64,000 bases of DNA from Nelumbo lutea (GCA_022828595.1 JAKGHH010000002.1:44238222-44302221), one strand, 5' to 3'; positions 1-14,261 are shown, counted from the first letter of the stretch. The notes: generated by a model not told the origin, from the sequence alone. A program made the numbers and translations.

Positions 1-1960
1 AAGGCCACAATCTGTCCCTCTTCATTCCTAAAGACACCACTGATGCCAGAGGGTCCAAGATTGCCAATGCTGCTACCATCAAAATTGAACTTTATGTCTT
101 TATGAAACCTTCTTCTGGTGGCTTGCAATCTACAACAGGTTTATCCTTAACCAAAGAAGAATTTGCAACAGATACCCATTTTCTCCATATGTCATCAAAG
201 GAGTAAAGTGAGAATAAATCTAAAGATTTGGCCCAGCTTATAGCCCTTATTAGCAGACATTCCCAAACAGGATCTACATCCCTTTCTTTATCATTAAAAA
301 ATCTGTTATTTCTTTCCTCCAAACTGTCCATACTAGAGCGGCCCTAACACATCTCCATAAAATTCTACCTCTTCTCTTAGGCCACCTAAAAGTTGTAGGG
401 TCAAAAAGGTCCCCTCCCCCCAGTTTGTAGAGGCATCACCTACCTACCCCCAAAACAATCCTAAAAATTTTCCCCAAAGATTTACAACAAATGGGCAAGA
501 AATTAAAAGATGGTAATAGCTCTCTCCATTTGCTTTGCAAAGGAAACACCGACTTGGGGAGATGCAGAGGTTAGGTCTTTTCTTTTGCAAGATATCCAAT
601 GTGTTTAATTTCCAAAGAGAGGCTTCCCAACAGAGGGCTCCGACTTTAGGGGGGAATGGGTTTAGACCAAACTTATTTCCAAGAAAAAAGTTGAGGGTTA
701 GGGACTGAGCACAATTGAGAGAAAAAAAGAGGTGCAAAAAAAAAGACCAGAGGGTTGGGAGTCCAGATTCTAACATCAGGTTTAGAAGGGTCCAAGCAAA
801 CATTGTCTAGAGTCTTGATCAACGAAGCAGCCTGATCAATTTTAGAATCTCTTAGATCTCTTCTGAAACCCAAATTCCAACTAAATCCAGAGGATTGGGA
901 GAAAGAAACAAATATGTGAATTGGTTCACTTTTAAGAAGGGAGAGGAAAAACAAAGATGGATAGAGATCCTTAAGAGTGGAATTGCCAATCCAGGTGTCT
1001 TCCCAAAAGAGAATCTTATCACCAGTACACAGTACACACATCATACCGGATAAGGCTGAGGAGTTGGGGAAGAATACTATGAATAGCCTTCCACGGAAAG
1101 TTTAGAGTAGCCCGCCAAGACATTCCAGCATCCCAACCATTTTCTGCATAACCATGAATACTTCCTACCACCTTATGCCAAAGCCTATCTCTCTCTAATG
1201 GCCATCTCCAAAGCTATATGCCCAATAAAGCTTCACTCTTCTTCCCTCTATTGCCTAACCCTAAACCCCCTTTCTCCTTACTTCTACAAACTAGACCCCA
1301 TCTCACCAAATGATCTTTCCTTCCTTCACCAGACTCCCACTGGAAGGTTAGCTAAAGTAGATTTAATCAGAGTGATACAACGCCCTAGAGACACATAATT
1401 CATCTTCCAAGCTGACAATTTCTTAGCACATCTTTCAAGAATTGGACTGCAAAAGCTTCCTTCCCGTGGGTTGGCTCCTAAGGGCATACCTAGATATTTC
1501 AAAGGCCAACTAGTGATAGGACAACCTAAGGCTTCTGCTACCCCAGTCATCTCCTCCACTACCAAGTTTAGTCCACTACACATCTCTTTTCAAAGTTAAT
1601 CTTCAACTTAGAGACAAATTCAAACAATTTGATCACTAGTTTCAAATTACTTGCCCTTTGAGGATGAGCACTTTCACAAAATTTAATTGTATCATCAGCA
1701 AACTGCAAGTGTGTGACAACTGTGCTCTCTCCTTATTGAAAATACAGCTCTCCTTATCTCCTCCAAGTCGAAATCCCTTTCCACACTCTTGGCAACTCCA
1801 GACTCAATCTTGGCCAATCCAGTCCTTCCAGAGTAGCACCCACATCCTCTTGTCTTTTTAAAAACCGATTTGAAATGAGCCACAAAACAGTTAACAATTT
1901 CTTATTGATCAACCAAAGTTTCTCCGTTTACTTACGAATACTTATGAAACTGTTTTCCTC
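1..1960 (-). mobile_element. LINE1: degenerate L1-type LINE (ORF2 remnant), 3' end outside window
   Basis: Minus-strand remnant of a plant L1-type LINE ORF2. Reading from right to left it shows the linker between endonuclease and reverse transcriptase (near 1880-1750), the RT catalytic FADD motif (near 1690), the palm/thumb segment containing YLGMPLGANPRE (1326-1583), the zinc-binding zf-RVT region (1044-444), and the start of the RNase H domain with a DGSS motif (about 110-1). The frame is broken many times by stops and shifts. The linker joins the FADD region directly, so the RT fingers are deleted. The RNase H runs off the left edge, so the poly-A tail is not visible. Confidence 0.85.
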
Positions 1961-2173
1961 AGTTTCTCTTATGAAGAGGTCTCCTTAAAGTTTGGTACTA
2001 GATCACCTTACCATTTCTAAGTTCAAACCATCCCATTACTGTTATGTTCTTAACCTCTAAAAGATAAAGCCTCGCATAACTTCCTCACTCCAAACTTGTC
2101 CAAAAAAAAAACCCTTAAAAAAGAAATTCCCCACCCTGCATCATTCATCTTCTCAAAATCTTACTTTACACCC

Positions 2174-3133
2174 TTTTTTTGATAAGAAAAGAAGATTTTG
2201 TTAAAAATATGAAGAAAGCTTAGTACAATAGCTTGGGATATTCCATCAACCCAAGATGCAAAAGATTCACACTAAAGCTCAAAACAGATAATGTCTATTA
2301 ATCCCTTGTTTTGCAAATGAATCCACCATACCATTTGCAGTTCTTCTAACCCAAATATAGAAGGTGTTTAAACTCCTATGAGAGACATTATATTTCCCTG
2401 AAAACATGCCTGTATATCCAAGGGACTTGGCAAATGCCTTTTGCCCAAGTGATGATCTGTTTTGGCTCCCCCTTTACTTCCAAGAAGAGGGAGACAAATT
2501 GCTTTGCTAATCTTAGGCCTTGTAATGAGGTCATCAATTCAGCTTTCAAAGAACCTCCCACTCCAATGGGTCCCAAGTACATAGCAACTACCCTTCTTGA
2601 GAAATCTCTGAATACACCCCCTATACCTGCCTGGCCCTGGATTGCCCATAGGACTCCCATCAAAATTCAACTTAATGTATTTGCTTGGTATAGGTTTCTA
2701 TTCCATAACAAACCTGCCTTTTTTCTTAGAAGAATGTGCCACTTCACTCACATTCTTATTTATCATTACCAAGAAATCTTGAAAAATTTTCCAATGTCTT
2801 TAACCAATGTGCCACTTAGATCTTTATAGTGTCTATTAATACCTCTTTGGATCTACTTAATTTCATTAAGGATTCTTCCATTTCCTTATTCCCGTTTAGT
2901 CCACATCACTGCTGCCCCAACTGCTTTCCACATAGCTCTCCCTCTTACTATACACTCTTCCCCCACTTTAAATCTAGTGTTCTGACAAACTCTTGGTGGA
3001 ACTTCACTATCTCTATGGACTTCACTCTATAAGAAGCTGATACCTCTCTAGTGTCCCACATTCCCACTCAAATTGCATTGTCCCGTACTTATTTTAGGAA
3101 AGCCCTCCTTCAAAGTTCCCTCCTTCCCTAAAA
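2174..3133 (-). mobile_element. LINE2: 5'-truncated LINE, RNase H end
   Basis: A T-run at 2174-2180 on the + strand is the poly-A tail of a minus-strand LINE. To its right, 2388-2663 reads on the minus strand as a degenerate RNase H domain (GIGGVFRDFSRRVVAMYLGP and the following conserved alanine/glutamate helix). Further right, 2700-2850 keeps scraps of the preceding linker. Nothing intact remains. The right boundary is set only by the target-site copy of LINE3 at 3134 and may be wrong, because the sequence beyond LINE3 (from 7145) could be the displaced continuation. Confidence 0.65.
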
Positions 3134-3284
3134 AACTTCAATATTAGTTTTTTTTTTGATGAATAATAGTAAGTTTATTGATTCAGAAGCAAATTAGAGT
3201 GAGTTCATACATCATCCCAGTGAAAGGCGCGAGCTGCAGCCCCTCCTTGAAACTTACAAGTAAACTAGGAAAGAAAAACAAGAA

Positions 3285-4841
3285 TCACAACTGAGCCCAA
3301 AATAATTCTTCCCTATTTAACCCTTGCTTATCTAACACATCTGACAAGGTATTTGCTGATCTCCTCACCCACTGTACAATGACCAACATATTCCTTGTCA
3401 ACCAACTAAATTTCTTCATTTCATTCTTGTATTGCCACATAGCCTCTTTAGAAATTTTCAACCAACCCACCACCACTTTGGAATCCCCCTCGATTATTAG
3501 TTGTTGTACCCCCAGCTGGTTTGCAAATTGGATCCCTTATGCAACAACTAAAAGTTCTGCCCTAATGGAATTCCCAATTCCCAAAGGACCTAAGTAGAGC
3601 AACAAAATCTCTCCCTTCTCATTTCTCAAAGCACCCCCCATTCCGGATAATCCTGGATTATCCATGCTGCTTCCATCAAAGTTCAACTTAATTGAGCCTT
3701 CGGGTGGAGGTGACCAACTTGTAATTGATTTGGCATTTAAAGATGAGCACCTTGCCACTGATAACCAATTTCTCCAAATGTCATTAAAGGAGAATTGACG
3801 AAAGATTTCCAAGGTCTTCAGCCAATGTATTGCCCTGTTTAACACACAGTCTTTCAAATCTTGGCTGTTCCTTTCCTTATCTTGAAAAATTCTGAGATTC
3901 CTTTCTTCCCAAAGAGTCCAAGTCAAGGCAGCACGAGCACATCTCCACATAATTCTCCCTATTTTTGTAGGCCAATAAAAGGTAGAATGGTTGAAGAGCA
4001 TGTGAACTTTTGCTGGTAGACTCCAACTACCCCCAAACAACGAAAGTAGCCAAGCCCAAAGGTTTGCAGAAAAGGGACAAGATACTAATAGATGGTAACA
4101 ATCCTCACCGTAAGCTCTACAGAGGATACACCAATTAGGAGAAATACAAAGAAAAGGTATTCTCTTTTGTAGGTTTTCTAAAGTGTTTACTTTCCCATGG
4201 AAAATTTCCCAACAAAAAGCCATAATTTTTGGGGGGACTGGCCTACACCAAATTTCTTTTAATGGAAAGGGTTGGTGAGTAGAAAGTTGAGAGATGGACT
4301 TGAAAAAAGAAGCACAAGTGAAGGTTCCATTGGGTCTAGGAGTCCAAACCCTCTTATCTAGCTTGGAGGGATTCAAACAAACCTGATTAAGACACCCAAG
4401 CAAAAAAGAAAGAGACTCAATTTCAACATCCCTAAGTCCTCTACGAAAACTAAAATCCCAAGTAGGATCTAATGGTGTTCCCAAGGGCGAGACAAATTTT
4501 GAGACCACCTCTTTTTTATACAAAGAAATAGAAAAAAGTAAGGGGAACAAATCCTTTAACGGTGAGTCTCCTACCCAAATATCCTCCCAAAAAAGGATAG
4601 AGTTTCCAGAACAAACTTCATACCTGATAAAATTGAGGAATTGAGGAAGGGTGTTGTGAATAGCCTTCCAAGGTACTGCTAGGTTAGCTTGCCTCGATAC
4701 ACCAGCATCCCATCCATTCTCTGACCTCCAATGAATACTTCCCACCACCTCATGCCACAATTTCTCTCTTTCCAAAGGCCATCTCCACAACCATTTCGCT
4801 AACAGAGCTTGATTCTTTCTAATTACCCTCCCATTTCCCAA
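3285..4841 (-). pseudogene. LINE3 ORF2: zf-RVT and RNase H C-terminal part
   Basis: A 434-residue open frame (4841-3537) covers the RT C-terminal connection, the zf-RVT region (a C-x2-C ... H-x4-C pattern in LCISPNWCILCRAYGEDCYH) and the start of RNase H (IKLNFDGSSMDNPG with the first catalytic Asp). The RNase H C-terminus continues at 3476-3285 in a different frame, where WVRRSANTLSDVLDKQG is the usual end motif. The long frame shows this copy is younger than LINE1 and LINE2. Confidence 0.88.
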
Positions 4842-5339
4842 ACCCCCCTCTTATTTACTTCTGTACACAATTTCTCAATTAACCAAGTGGTCCTTTTTCT
4901 CTTGTCCCAGCTCCCATAAGAAGTCTCTCATCAACTTCTCCAGCTTCCTAGCTTCCCTAACTGGTATCCTAAAGACAAACAAATAATAGGTAGGTAAGTT
5001 AGTCAAGGTAGCTCTTATTAGGGTAATTCTTCCTCCTAAAGAGATATAGTTCCTCTTTCAAGAGACTAATCTCTTCTCAATTTTTTCTAACACTGGGGTC
5101 CAAAATCTACTCTCCCTAGGATTTGCCCCTAAAGGAAGCCCTAAATATGACATAGGCCAAGCAGAGGTGGAACACTCAAGACACTCTGCAATAGCCTCGA
5201 CCTCCCCTACCTCCAAATTTATACCTGCTACGCAACTCTTTTCCAGATTTATTCTCAAATTAGAGACACTTTCAAATCCTTTTATTAGCTCCTTTAGATT
5301 TGCTACCTTTTCACTAAGACCTCATTCACAAAAAATCAT

Positions 5340-6564
5340 TAGGTCATCTGCAAACTGAAGGTGGGTGACAGGGACTTGGTGCATCCCTATTCTCCAACCC
5401 CTAATGGCATCTTCGCTGTCAGCCTTAGTAATGATCCTTATAATCACTTCAGCTACTAAGGTAATAAGGAATGGTGAAAGTGGATCCCCTTGCCTGACAC
5501 CCCTACAAGCTGGAAAAAAAATCCCTCACTGTACCATTTACTAGAATAGAGTAGTGACAAGTATTGATACACCTAAAGATCCAACTACACCACTTGTCCC
5601 CAAAACCACCATTCCGCATAACCTCTAATTGAAACTCCCAGTCCACCAAATCATAGGCCTTTTCAAGATCCCATTTACAAATGAATCCTTTCCTACTAGA
5701 CCTTTTCAATTCCTCCACACTCATTCGCAATTAAGATCCGATCTATTGTTTGTCGCCCTTGAATGAAAGCCCCTGAGTTTCACTAATGATGGTAGGGAGG
5801 ACTGTTTTGATTCTCAATGAGAGCACTTTAGCAAGAATTTTATAGATGCTTGTCACCAGACTAATAGGCCTATAATCTTTTGGGTGGTTGGCATCATTCT
5901 TCTTAGGCATCAAGGCCAAAAAGGTGGCATTAATTCCAGGGCTTATAGTGTGATTGTCTGCAAATTCCTTAAAGACTTCAACTAGATCCTCTTTCAACAC
6001 CTCCCAACAGTCTTGATAAAAACCCATTGTAAAGCCATTTGGACCTAGAGCCTTGGATCTATCCATTAGAAAGACAACTTTCTTAATCTCTTCTTCCTCG
6101 AAATCCCTTTCCAGCCACCTTGCCACTCCTTCATCAATCCTTGGCCAATCCACCCTTTCCATAACTGTTCTCTCACTCAAAGGCCTTCTATAAATCGATT
6201 TGAAGTGGTCCACAAATTTTCTGGCTATGTCATCCCGGTTGGTAATCACCTCCTCTCCTATCTCTAGCTTGGTCACAAAATTCTTTCTTTGTCTCCCATT
6301 GACCAAATCATGGAAGAATCTAGTGTTCCCATCGCCTTCCTTAATCCACTTGTGTCTAGATTTTTGTCTCCAACTGATTTCTTCCCTTAATAACACTTCT
6401 TCCAACTCCTTTTTTAATTGTCTCCTTAACACTCTGTCCTCCTCGGTCAGCCCATTGTGAGATTCCTTTACATCCAAATTCTCTATTCGAGAGATTAGGC
6501 CCAATTTTAGCTCCTCAATTCTACCAAACTGATCTCTATTCCACTCTTTTATTTTGGCTCTCAA
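5340..6564 (-). pseudogene. LINE3 ORF2: reverse transcriptase domain
   Basis: Open from 6564 to 5743 (273 residues) and continuing in another frame at 5730-5503. The first part holds the basic linker, then the fingers motif, which reads KALGPNGF where the family usually has KAPGPDGF, and the conserved DYRPISL block. The second part holds RT motif A (KWDLEKAYD), and the FADD catalytic motif follows near 5360. The domain is therefore recognisable throughout but split by at least one frameshift around 5735 and further stops near 5490 and 5345, so it cannot make active enzyme. Confidence 0.88.
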
Positions 6565-6615
6565 CCATTTTAATTTCTTGTGGAACTTGATCCCCTTCCA
6601 TCTTACCCCCCTCTC

Positions 6616-7020
6616 CTATTCACCCCACCACTCCTTCACTTTTTTCACAAAATCTGGATGGGTAAGCCACATATTTTCGAATCTAAAAGGTTTGGGTCGT
6701 ATAAGAAAAGACTCAATTCCTATTTGGATAGGACAGTGATCGGAGGTGACCCTGGGTAATGCCCTAGCAACCAAGTTTTCTAAACTATTCTCCAAAGCAA
6801 GGTTAAAAAGGAATCTATCCAACTTCGAGCACAAATGGGTTTCCTTTGGACCAAGTGTAACTGGCTTGCAGTAGAGGTATTTCCTTCAGTTCACAATCTT
6901 CAATAAAATCATTAAATTTCCTCATGCTTGTTGAGATTATCTATTGGGGATTACTGGTTTCATCAAAGAATCTAATGACGTTAAAATCCCCGTCCAGGCT
7001 CCAAGGACCATCCCATAGCT
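6616..7020 (-). pseudogene. LINE3 ORF2: endonuclease (EEP) domain, C-terminal part
   Basis: The minus strand encodes the second half of an APE-type endonuclease, the enzyme that nicks target DNA for LINE integration. Two catalytic landmarks are visible: a GDFN motif around 6985 and an SDH motif (SDHCPIQIGIE) near 6735. A frame change and stops lie between them (about 6835-6900), so the domain is not translatable as one piece. The N-terminal half with the first catalytic residues was lost by 5' truncation. Confidence 0.8.
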
Positions 7021-7267
7021 CCTTAATTGCATATAGTTCCTCCCACATCTCATTCCTCTCTCTATAGGAATTAGGGCCATAAACATTGGTTAAGACCCTT
7101 GATAGGCAGATTCTCAGTTTCCATTAAGTGCAACTTCAATATTACTTTTCTAACAATGTATTATTCATCAATCTCAACTCACCCTTCATTTTTTTTTCAC
7201 CCATTTATTGTACCTTGGGTCTAACCCTAGCAACCAAGACAAGTTGCTCCACCATTTCGGTAGTACA

Positions 7268-7496
7268 CAAGGTTCAAAATATCGATACAGCCTGATACAC
7301 CGGTAGGGCGTATCGGGGCTTGCTCCCCTTTTTTTTGGTTTCTTTAAAACCTGGTTCAAAGGGGTCGGTTTAAGTCCTGTCTACCCCCTGAACTGGGTTA
7401 AACCCCAAAACACCCCCTTTAGGGGTGTATTGGGAAGCCCTCGATACAATACGTATTGGCTGATACGGCCTGTACATATCAAAATTTTGAACCTTG
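7268..7496. mobile_element. hAT-type MITE, 229 bp, exact 8-bp TSD
   Basis: A short element that begins CAAGGTTCAAAATAT and ends AAATTTTGAACCTTG, so its ends are inverted repeats. It is flanked on both sides by the exact 8-bp direct repeat GTAGTACA (7260-7267 and 7497-7504), the duplication length of hAT transposases. The interior has several GTATCGG/CCGATAC-type motifs near each end, which may be subterminal transposase-binding repeats. It has no coding capacity. A longer relative lies at 12605-13804. Confidence 0.9.
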
Positions 7497-7644
7497 GTAG
7501 TACATCTCTGTCAACGTTGTCAAGATAGACTCCCCAAGTCTATCTAATGGCTGAGAAGTTTATAAACTAACATAAGTCTCATAAATGTTTAATTTAAGGG
7601 GTAATACACAAAACATACCAATCACAAGTATGAAATAATAATGA

Positions 7645-8411
7645 GGGAAATTGTCTACAACTCACCATGAGTTTTCAACATTTCCCTTAAACTCACTACA
7701 ACTTTTCAAAATGTTTAAAACTCACATGTCAGTAAGTTTTTATTTTCCAAAACTCACCTTCTATTAGTGCATCGTTAATGTTTCTTAACAGAGGTGTCCA
7801 TGTCAGCATAAGTAACAATTTTCATGACCAAATTACCCTTGAATGGCGAGTTAGAGGAAAAATGGTCTTTTTCAGTTTTCAAATTTCTTGTTTTTTTTTT
7901 TGCATTTTTAGTATTTTTTATAATTTCCAATGTTTTTTATAATTTTTTTTACATTTTCTATTTTCTATAATCTATAAATTTCCAGTATTTTTTGTTATTT
8001 ATTTGTAATTTCTGTGTTTTTCTATAATTTTTGGTATTTTTTCTACAATTATTATTTTCTGATTTTGTTTTTCAATTTCTATAGTTTCTATAATTTGAAA
8101 ATAAATTTTTTTATTTTGTTTGCAATTTTTATAATTTTTTATATTTTTGTAATTTCTATATTTTTATGTATTTTATATTTGAAAATTTTTCTTTTTTCAT
8201 GTCTAAATATTAAAATGGTAATATATTAACACCCATTAATTTATTTTGTATATATTTTATTTTTCTATGAAGGTTAAAATGGTAATATATTAACACCCGT
8301 TGGTCTATTTAATGTCAAGTTAGTGACATGGTGATTTTTAGACATTTTGAAATGTTGTGGTGAATTTAAGAGAAATATTGAAAACTCATGGCGAGTTTTA
8401 GACAATTTCCC
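7645..8411. mobile_element. Mutator-type (MULE) non-autonomous element, 767 bp, 9-bp TSD, long TIRs
   Basis: Both ends begin GGGAAATTGTCTA when read inward, and the arms stay complementary for roughly 90-100 bp with scattered mismatches. An exact 9-bp direct repeat TAATAATGA flanks the element (7636-7644 and 8412-8420). Long terminal inverted repeats plus a 9-bp duplication are the Mutator signature. The interior is extremely AT-rich, pyrimidine-biased sequence without a real ORF. It contains a 24-bp direct repeat at 8211-8234 and 8275-8298. Confidence 0.9.
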
Positions 8412-8420
8412 TAATAATGA

Positions 8421-10915
<2,495 letters not shown>

Positions 10916-12204
10916 TTTTTTTTTTTTGGATCAATAACACCAGCTTCATTAAATTAAGAGAAAAGAGGGAGAATGTATACAAGAGGGGAGATAAAATATC
11001 TTAGCTCCCAAATACAGAATACAAAGAGAATACATAGAGAAAAAATTAAAAACTAGCCCAAAAAACAGACTCCCTATTCACCCCTTGCTTGGCCAACCCA
11101 TCCACAAATGAGTTGGCACTCCTCTTTACCTAGCTGAATTGGATCTCAATGTCCCTACACATCCATAAGAACTGCTTCTTTTCATTGTTAAAGTTCCACA
11201 AACCACTGTCCTCTTTCTTCAACCAGTTAACCACCACCTTCGAATCACCTTCCAGGATCAATCGGCTGACATTTAACTCCTTTGCTCTTCGAATTCCTTC
11301 AAGTGTTGCAAGGATCTCAGCCCTAAGAGAGTCACCTTCTCCAATAGGGCCAGAAAATAGAGCAATAAAAACCCCTTCCTCATTCCTGAAAACTCCTCCA
11401 ATCCCAGAGGGTCTTGGATTCCTTAAACTGCTGCCGTCAAAGTTCAACTTAATGAAACCCGAGGGGGGAGGGGACCAAGAGGGATAAAGAGTCCTCTTGC
11501 ATCTAGCAGTGGAAGCAATCTCTTTCCAGTTTCTTAGCAAGTCATTCACAGGAAAGTCTAAGAACAGCTCCAAAGATTTCAGCCAGTGGGCAGCCCTTAA
11601 AAGGTTTAGGTCTAACAGTTCTTCCAGGGTTCTTTCCTTGTCTGAAAAATCACATGAATTTCTTTCTTCCCACAATGACCAACACCCTGGTGCCCTAATA
11701 CTACTCCACATAGTCTTCCCTCGCTTCTTAGGCCATTTGAAGAAAGAAGGAGAGAACAACCTTTGGACACTCTCCGGAGGAAACCAAGAACACCCAAAGC
11801 GGGAGAAAAGCCCTCTCCCAAACAGTTTTAGCAACCTTACAAGAGACCAAGAGGTGGTATCCGGATTCCCCATCAGCTTTACAAAGAGTACATCTATTAG
11901 GAAGTAGACAATAGTTGGGTCTCTTTCTCTAAAGTTAGTCAAATGTGTTAATTCTTTTCAAGAAAATTTCCCAACAAAAAAAGCCAACCCGAGGAGGAAT
12001 AGGCCTGCTCCAAATTTTTTTAGCCGGAAAGGACAACCCAAAGGGAACAGGAGGCCGAGTTAGGGCTTCAAAAAATGAGGCACAAGAAAAAGTACCAGAG
12101 GTAAAAGGAGTCCAAAATCTAGTGTCTTCCTTAGTAGGATTTAGGAAAACATTCTGAAGGGAGGCAAGTAAAGATACCAAGCTATCCAAGTCTGTATCCC
12201 TAAT
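10916..12204 (-). mobile_element. LINE4: 5'-truncated LINE, 1.3 kb, 13-bp TSD
   Basis: Minus-strand LINE tail with its poly-A (T-run from 10914) at the left. The exact 13-bp direct repeat TGCCACAACCATT occurs at 10903-10915 and 12205-12217, so both ends are defined. Only the C-terminal end of ORF2 is present. The same family has a second, shorter copy at 50094-50566, whose 3' sequence is very similar (GATCAATAACACCAGCTTC next to the tail). It sits in the SRP54 intron. Confidence 0.93.
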
Positions 12205-12216
12205 TGCCACAACCAT
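11130..12216 (-). pseudogene. LINE4 ORF2 fragment: zf-RVT and RNase H
   Basis: Two overlapping minus-strand frames. The stretch 12216-11935 has the region leading into zf-RVT (KIWSRPIPPRVGFFCWEIF). The stretch 11942-11130 (270 residues) has the zf-RVT C-terminus, the linker with WEERNSCDF, and most of RNase H: FDGSSLRNPRPSGIGG with the first catalytic Asp, SLRAEILATLEG with the catalytic Glu, and LEGDSKVVVNWL with the second Asp. The two frames overlap by 8 bp, so one frameshift separates them. RNase H itself is nearly complete, but with no RT or endonuclease the copy was dead on arrival. Confidence 0.87.
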
Positions 12217-12604
12217 TGAATCACTACCTTTAGATCTACTAGTAAGTGGTAATCAGTAAATCCACACATGATGACATGACACATCACATTCACAATTTAA
12301 AGTCTTTTTTTTTTCATATGATCAATAAAAAGAGATTTTATTAATATCAAGTTCAAGTATTACAATTAGGTGGGGGTTTTCTCCACCGTCAAGACAACTT
12401 TATAATAATAACTTTTCCCAAAACATTAGGTGCGTAGCCATCCCCTGTTTAGCCAAAAACATCCCATTTGCTGATCTTTTCACCCATTTAAAGACAACAT
12501 TCAGATCCCTTGTTATGCTTTATTTCCCAAAAAGTGTGTATAGATCCATGGGATTTGGGAGCTACATCTTTTCCATGAAATGACCACTAGTGTCCCTTCC
12601 CACC

Positions 12605-13804
12605 CAAGGTTCAAAGTATTGGAAACACCAAGTGTATCGGAAAGGCAATTTTAAGAGACGTATCGAGATACGCCTTGGATACACATGCGTATCGGCGAAA
12701 AACTAAGATACGCATAGATATGCTTGGAAATAGTTATTAAAGAAGAAAAACCCAACTCTTCTATCCAATCATAAAACATGCATTGGTACAACTTCTAAGT
12801 GAAAATATAATTAATAATTATTTATTTCCAAAAATTATAAAAAATAAATAAACATTATATAATATATTTAAAAAATAGTTATTAAATAAGAAATTTCAGT
12901 TGCTTTGTGGATATGATAAATCATCTATAGAATTATAATGTATTCAATCATTGTGATCAAATGATAAAGTATAATTAATTAATTATTTTTTTTAGTTCCA
13001 AAAATATAAAAATAAAAGATAATTATTAAACAAGAAATTTCAATTGGTTTGTGGATATGATAGATCATCCATAGAATTATAATATATTCAATTGTTGTGA
13101 TCAAATGATAAAATATAATTAATTATTATTTATTTTTTAATTCTAAAAATATAGAAAATAAAAAAATATTAAAGAAGAAATTTCAATTGCTCTATGGATA
13201 TGAAGGATAAATCCGTAGATCTTAAACATATTTAGTCTTTATAGGCAGAGAAAAAAATTCATTTTCAAATTTTTTGTTAATTTATATTTTCCCCAAATAT
13301 CTTCATGAAATTTCCATAAATCTACTGATAACACAAAAAAATTGTGATTTTGAATGTAAGAAATGTAGATCTACATAAATTTAAACATTCAAGAAAAAAA
13401 AGAAATCACAAGATATTATAAAAATTTGAAAAAATTTACCTATTTTGCCACATTTTTTCAAAATTTGAAAAATCTAAAAAAAATTAACGATTCACACTTG
13501 TTTCTTGCAAATTTTTGTAAATCTAGCACTCTAGGAATGAGGTTTGGAGTTTTAGAGTCATCGGGGGGTGACAGAAGCATTATTTCAGGAAAAAGAAGCT
13601 TGCTTTCCCCATTTTTTTCAGTTTTTGGCAGTATCATTTTTGTTGATACGCTACCGATACGTTCCGATACACCCCTTATACGGGTCCGATAAGCATGAAA
13701 AAAAACGAGACACTTGATTTCCATGCATATCCCGTATCTGTTTTTCAAAGATACAATACAATACACCCCGTATCGGGTGTATTGTATCGAAATTGTAAAC
13801 CTTG
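12605..13804. mobile_element. hAT-type non-autonomous element, 1.2 kb, relative of the 7268 MITE
   Basis: The termini CAAGGTTCAAAGTAT and AATTGTAAACCTTG match those of the 229-bp element at 7268-7496. The flanking octamers are TTCCCACC and TTTCCACC, an 8-bp duplication with one mismatch. Subterminal GTATCGG-like words are frequent at both ends. The middle is AT-rich and contains a tandem repeat of about 144 bp (units beginning near 12881, 13025 and 13168, the last partial). No transposase frame is present. It interrupts the RNase H region of LINE5. Confidence 0.82.
12881..13230. repeat. Tandem repeat, about 144-bp unit, inside the hAT-type element
   Basis: Three successive units, the third partial, each start with ATTAAA(C/T/G)AAGAAATTTCA. 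They continue through GGATATGATA(A/G)ATCATC and a TGTGATCAAATGATAAA block. Unit starts near 12881, 13025 and 13168 give spacings of 144 and 143 bp. Confidence 0.75.
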
Positions 13805-14261
13805 TTTCCACCTCCAAGTTGTGGAATCCAAATTGCTTAGAAAATTTTAAACGACGGAGTAATGCATACAGCTCTGTTGTCAATGCGCTACCATCTGCTA
13901 ATGGTCCTAAAAACAATGCTAACACCTTTCTTTCTATGTCTCAGAAGACCCCTCCCAGTCCAGCTGTAGCCTGATTACCAATATAACTCCCATCAAAGTT
14001 AAATTTAACAAAGTTGGTTTCTGGGGGTCTCCAGTCCATATTTACTCTTTCCTTGGCTTGAGCTGATAGTGCCACTTCCTTCCAAGTTCTCAAAATGTCG
14101 TTTATTGAGAAACCTTGGAAATCCTCCAGTGTCTTCACCCAATGTGCCACTTTGGTCAAAGATCTCCATCTCTGTTCTACTCTTTTCACTGAAAATCCTC
14201 CTATTCTTTTCTTCCCATACCGTCCATAACATGGCTGTTCTCATTGCTTTCCACAACATGG

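Larger units (their letters stand above)
3147..7131 (-). mobile_element. LINE3: 5'-truncated L1-type LINE with 13-bp target-site duplication
   Basis: Minus-strand L1-type LINE of 3985 bp. Its poly-A tail is the T-run at 3148-3157, and its 5' end lies inside the endonuclease domain. The insertion is bracketed by an exact 13-bp direct repeat, AACTTCAATATTA, at 3134-3146 and 7132-7144, the usual product of target-primed reverse transcription. In order along the minus strand it carries the endonuclease C-terminal half, RT, zf-RVT zinc-binding region and RNase H. ORF1 and the first part of ORF2 are missing. A plus-strand tail of the same family occurs at about 52630-52890. Confidence 0.93.

Noticed and set aside
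8014..8229. A hydrophobic 71-residue ORF that looks like a small membrane protein
   Set aside because: It is the translation of T/A-rich low-complexity sequence inside the Mutator-type MITE.
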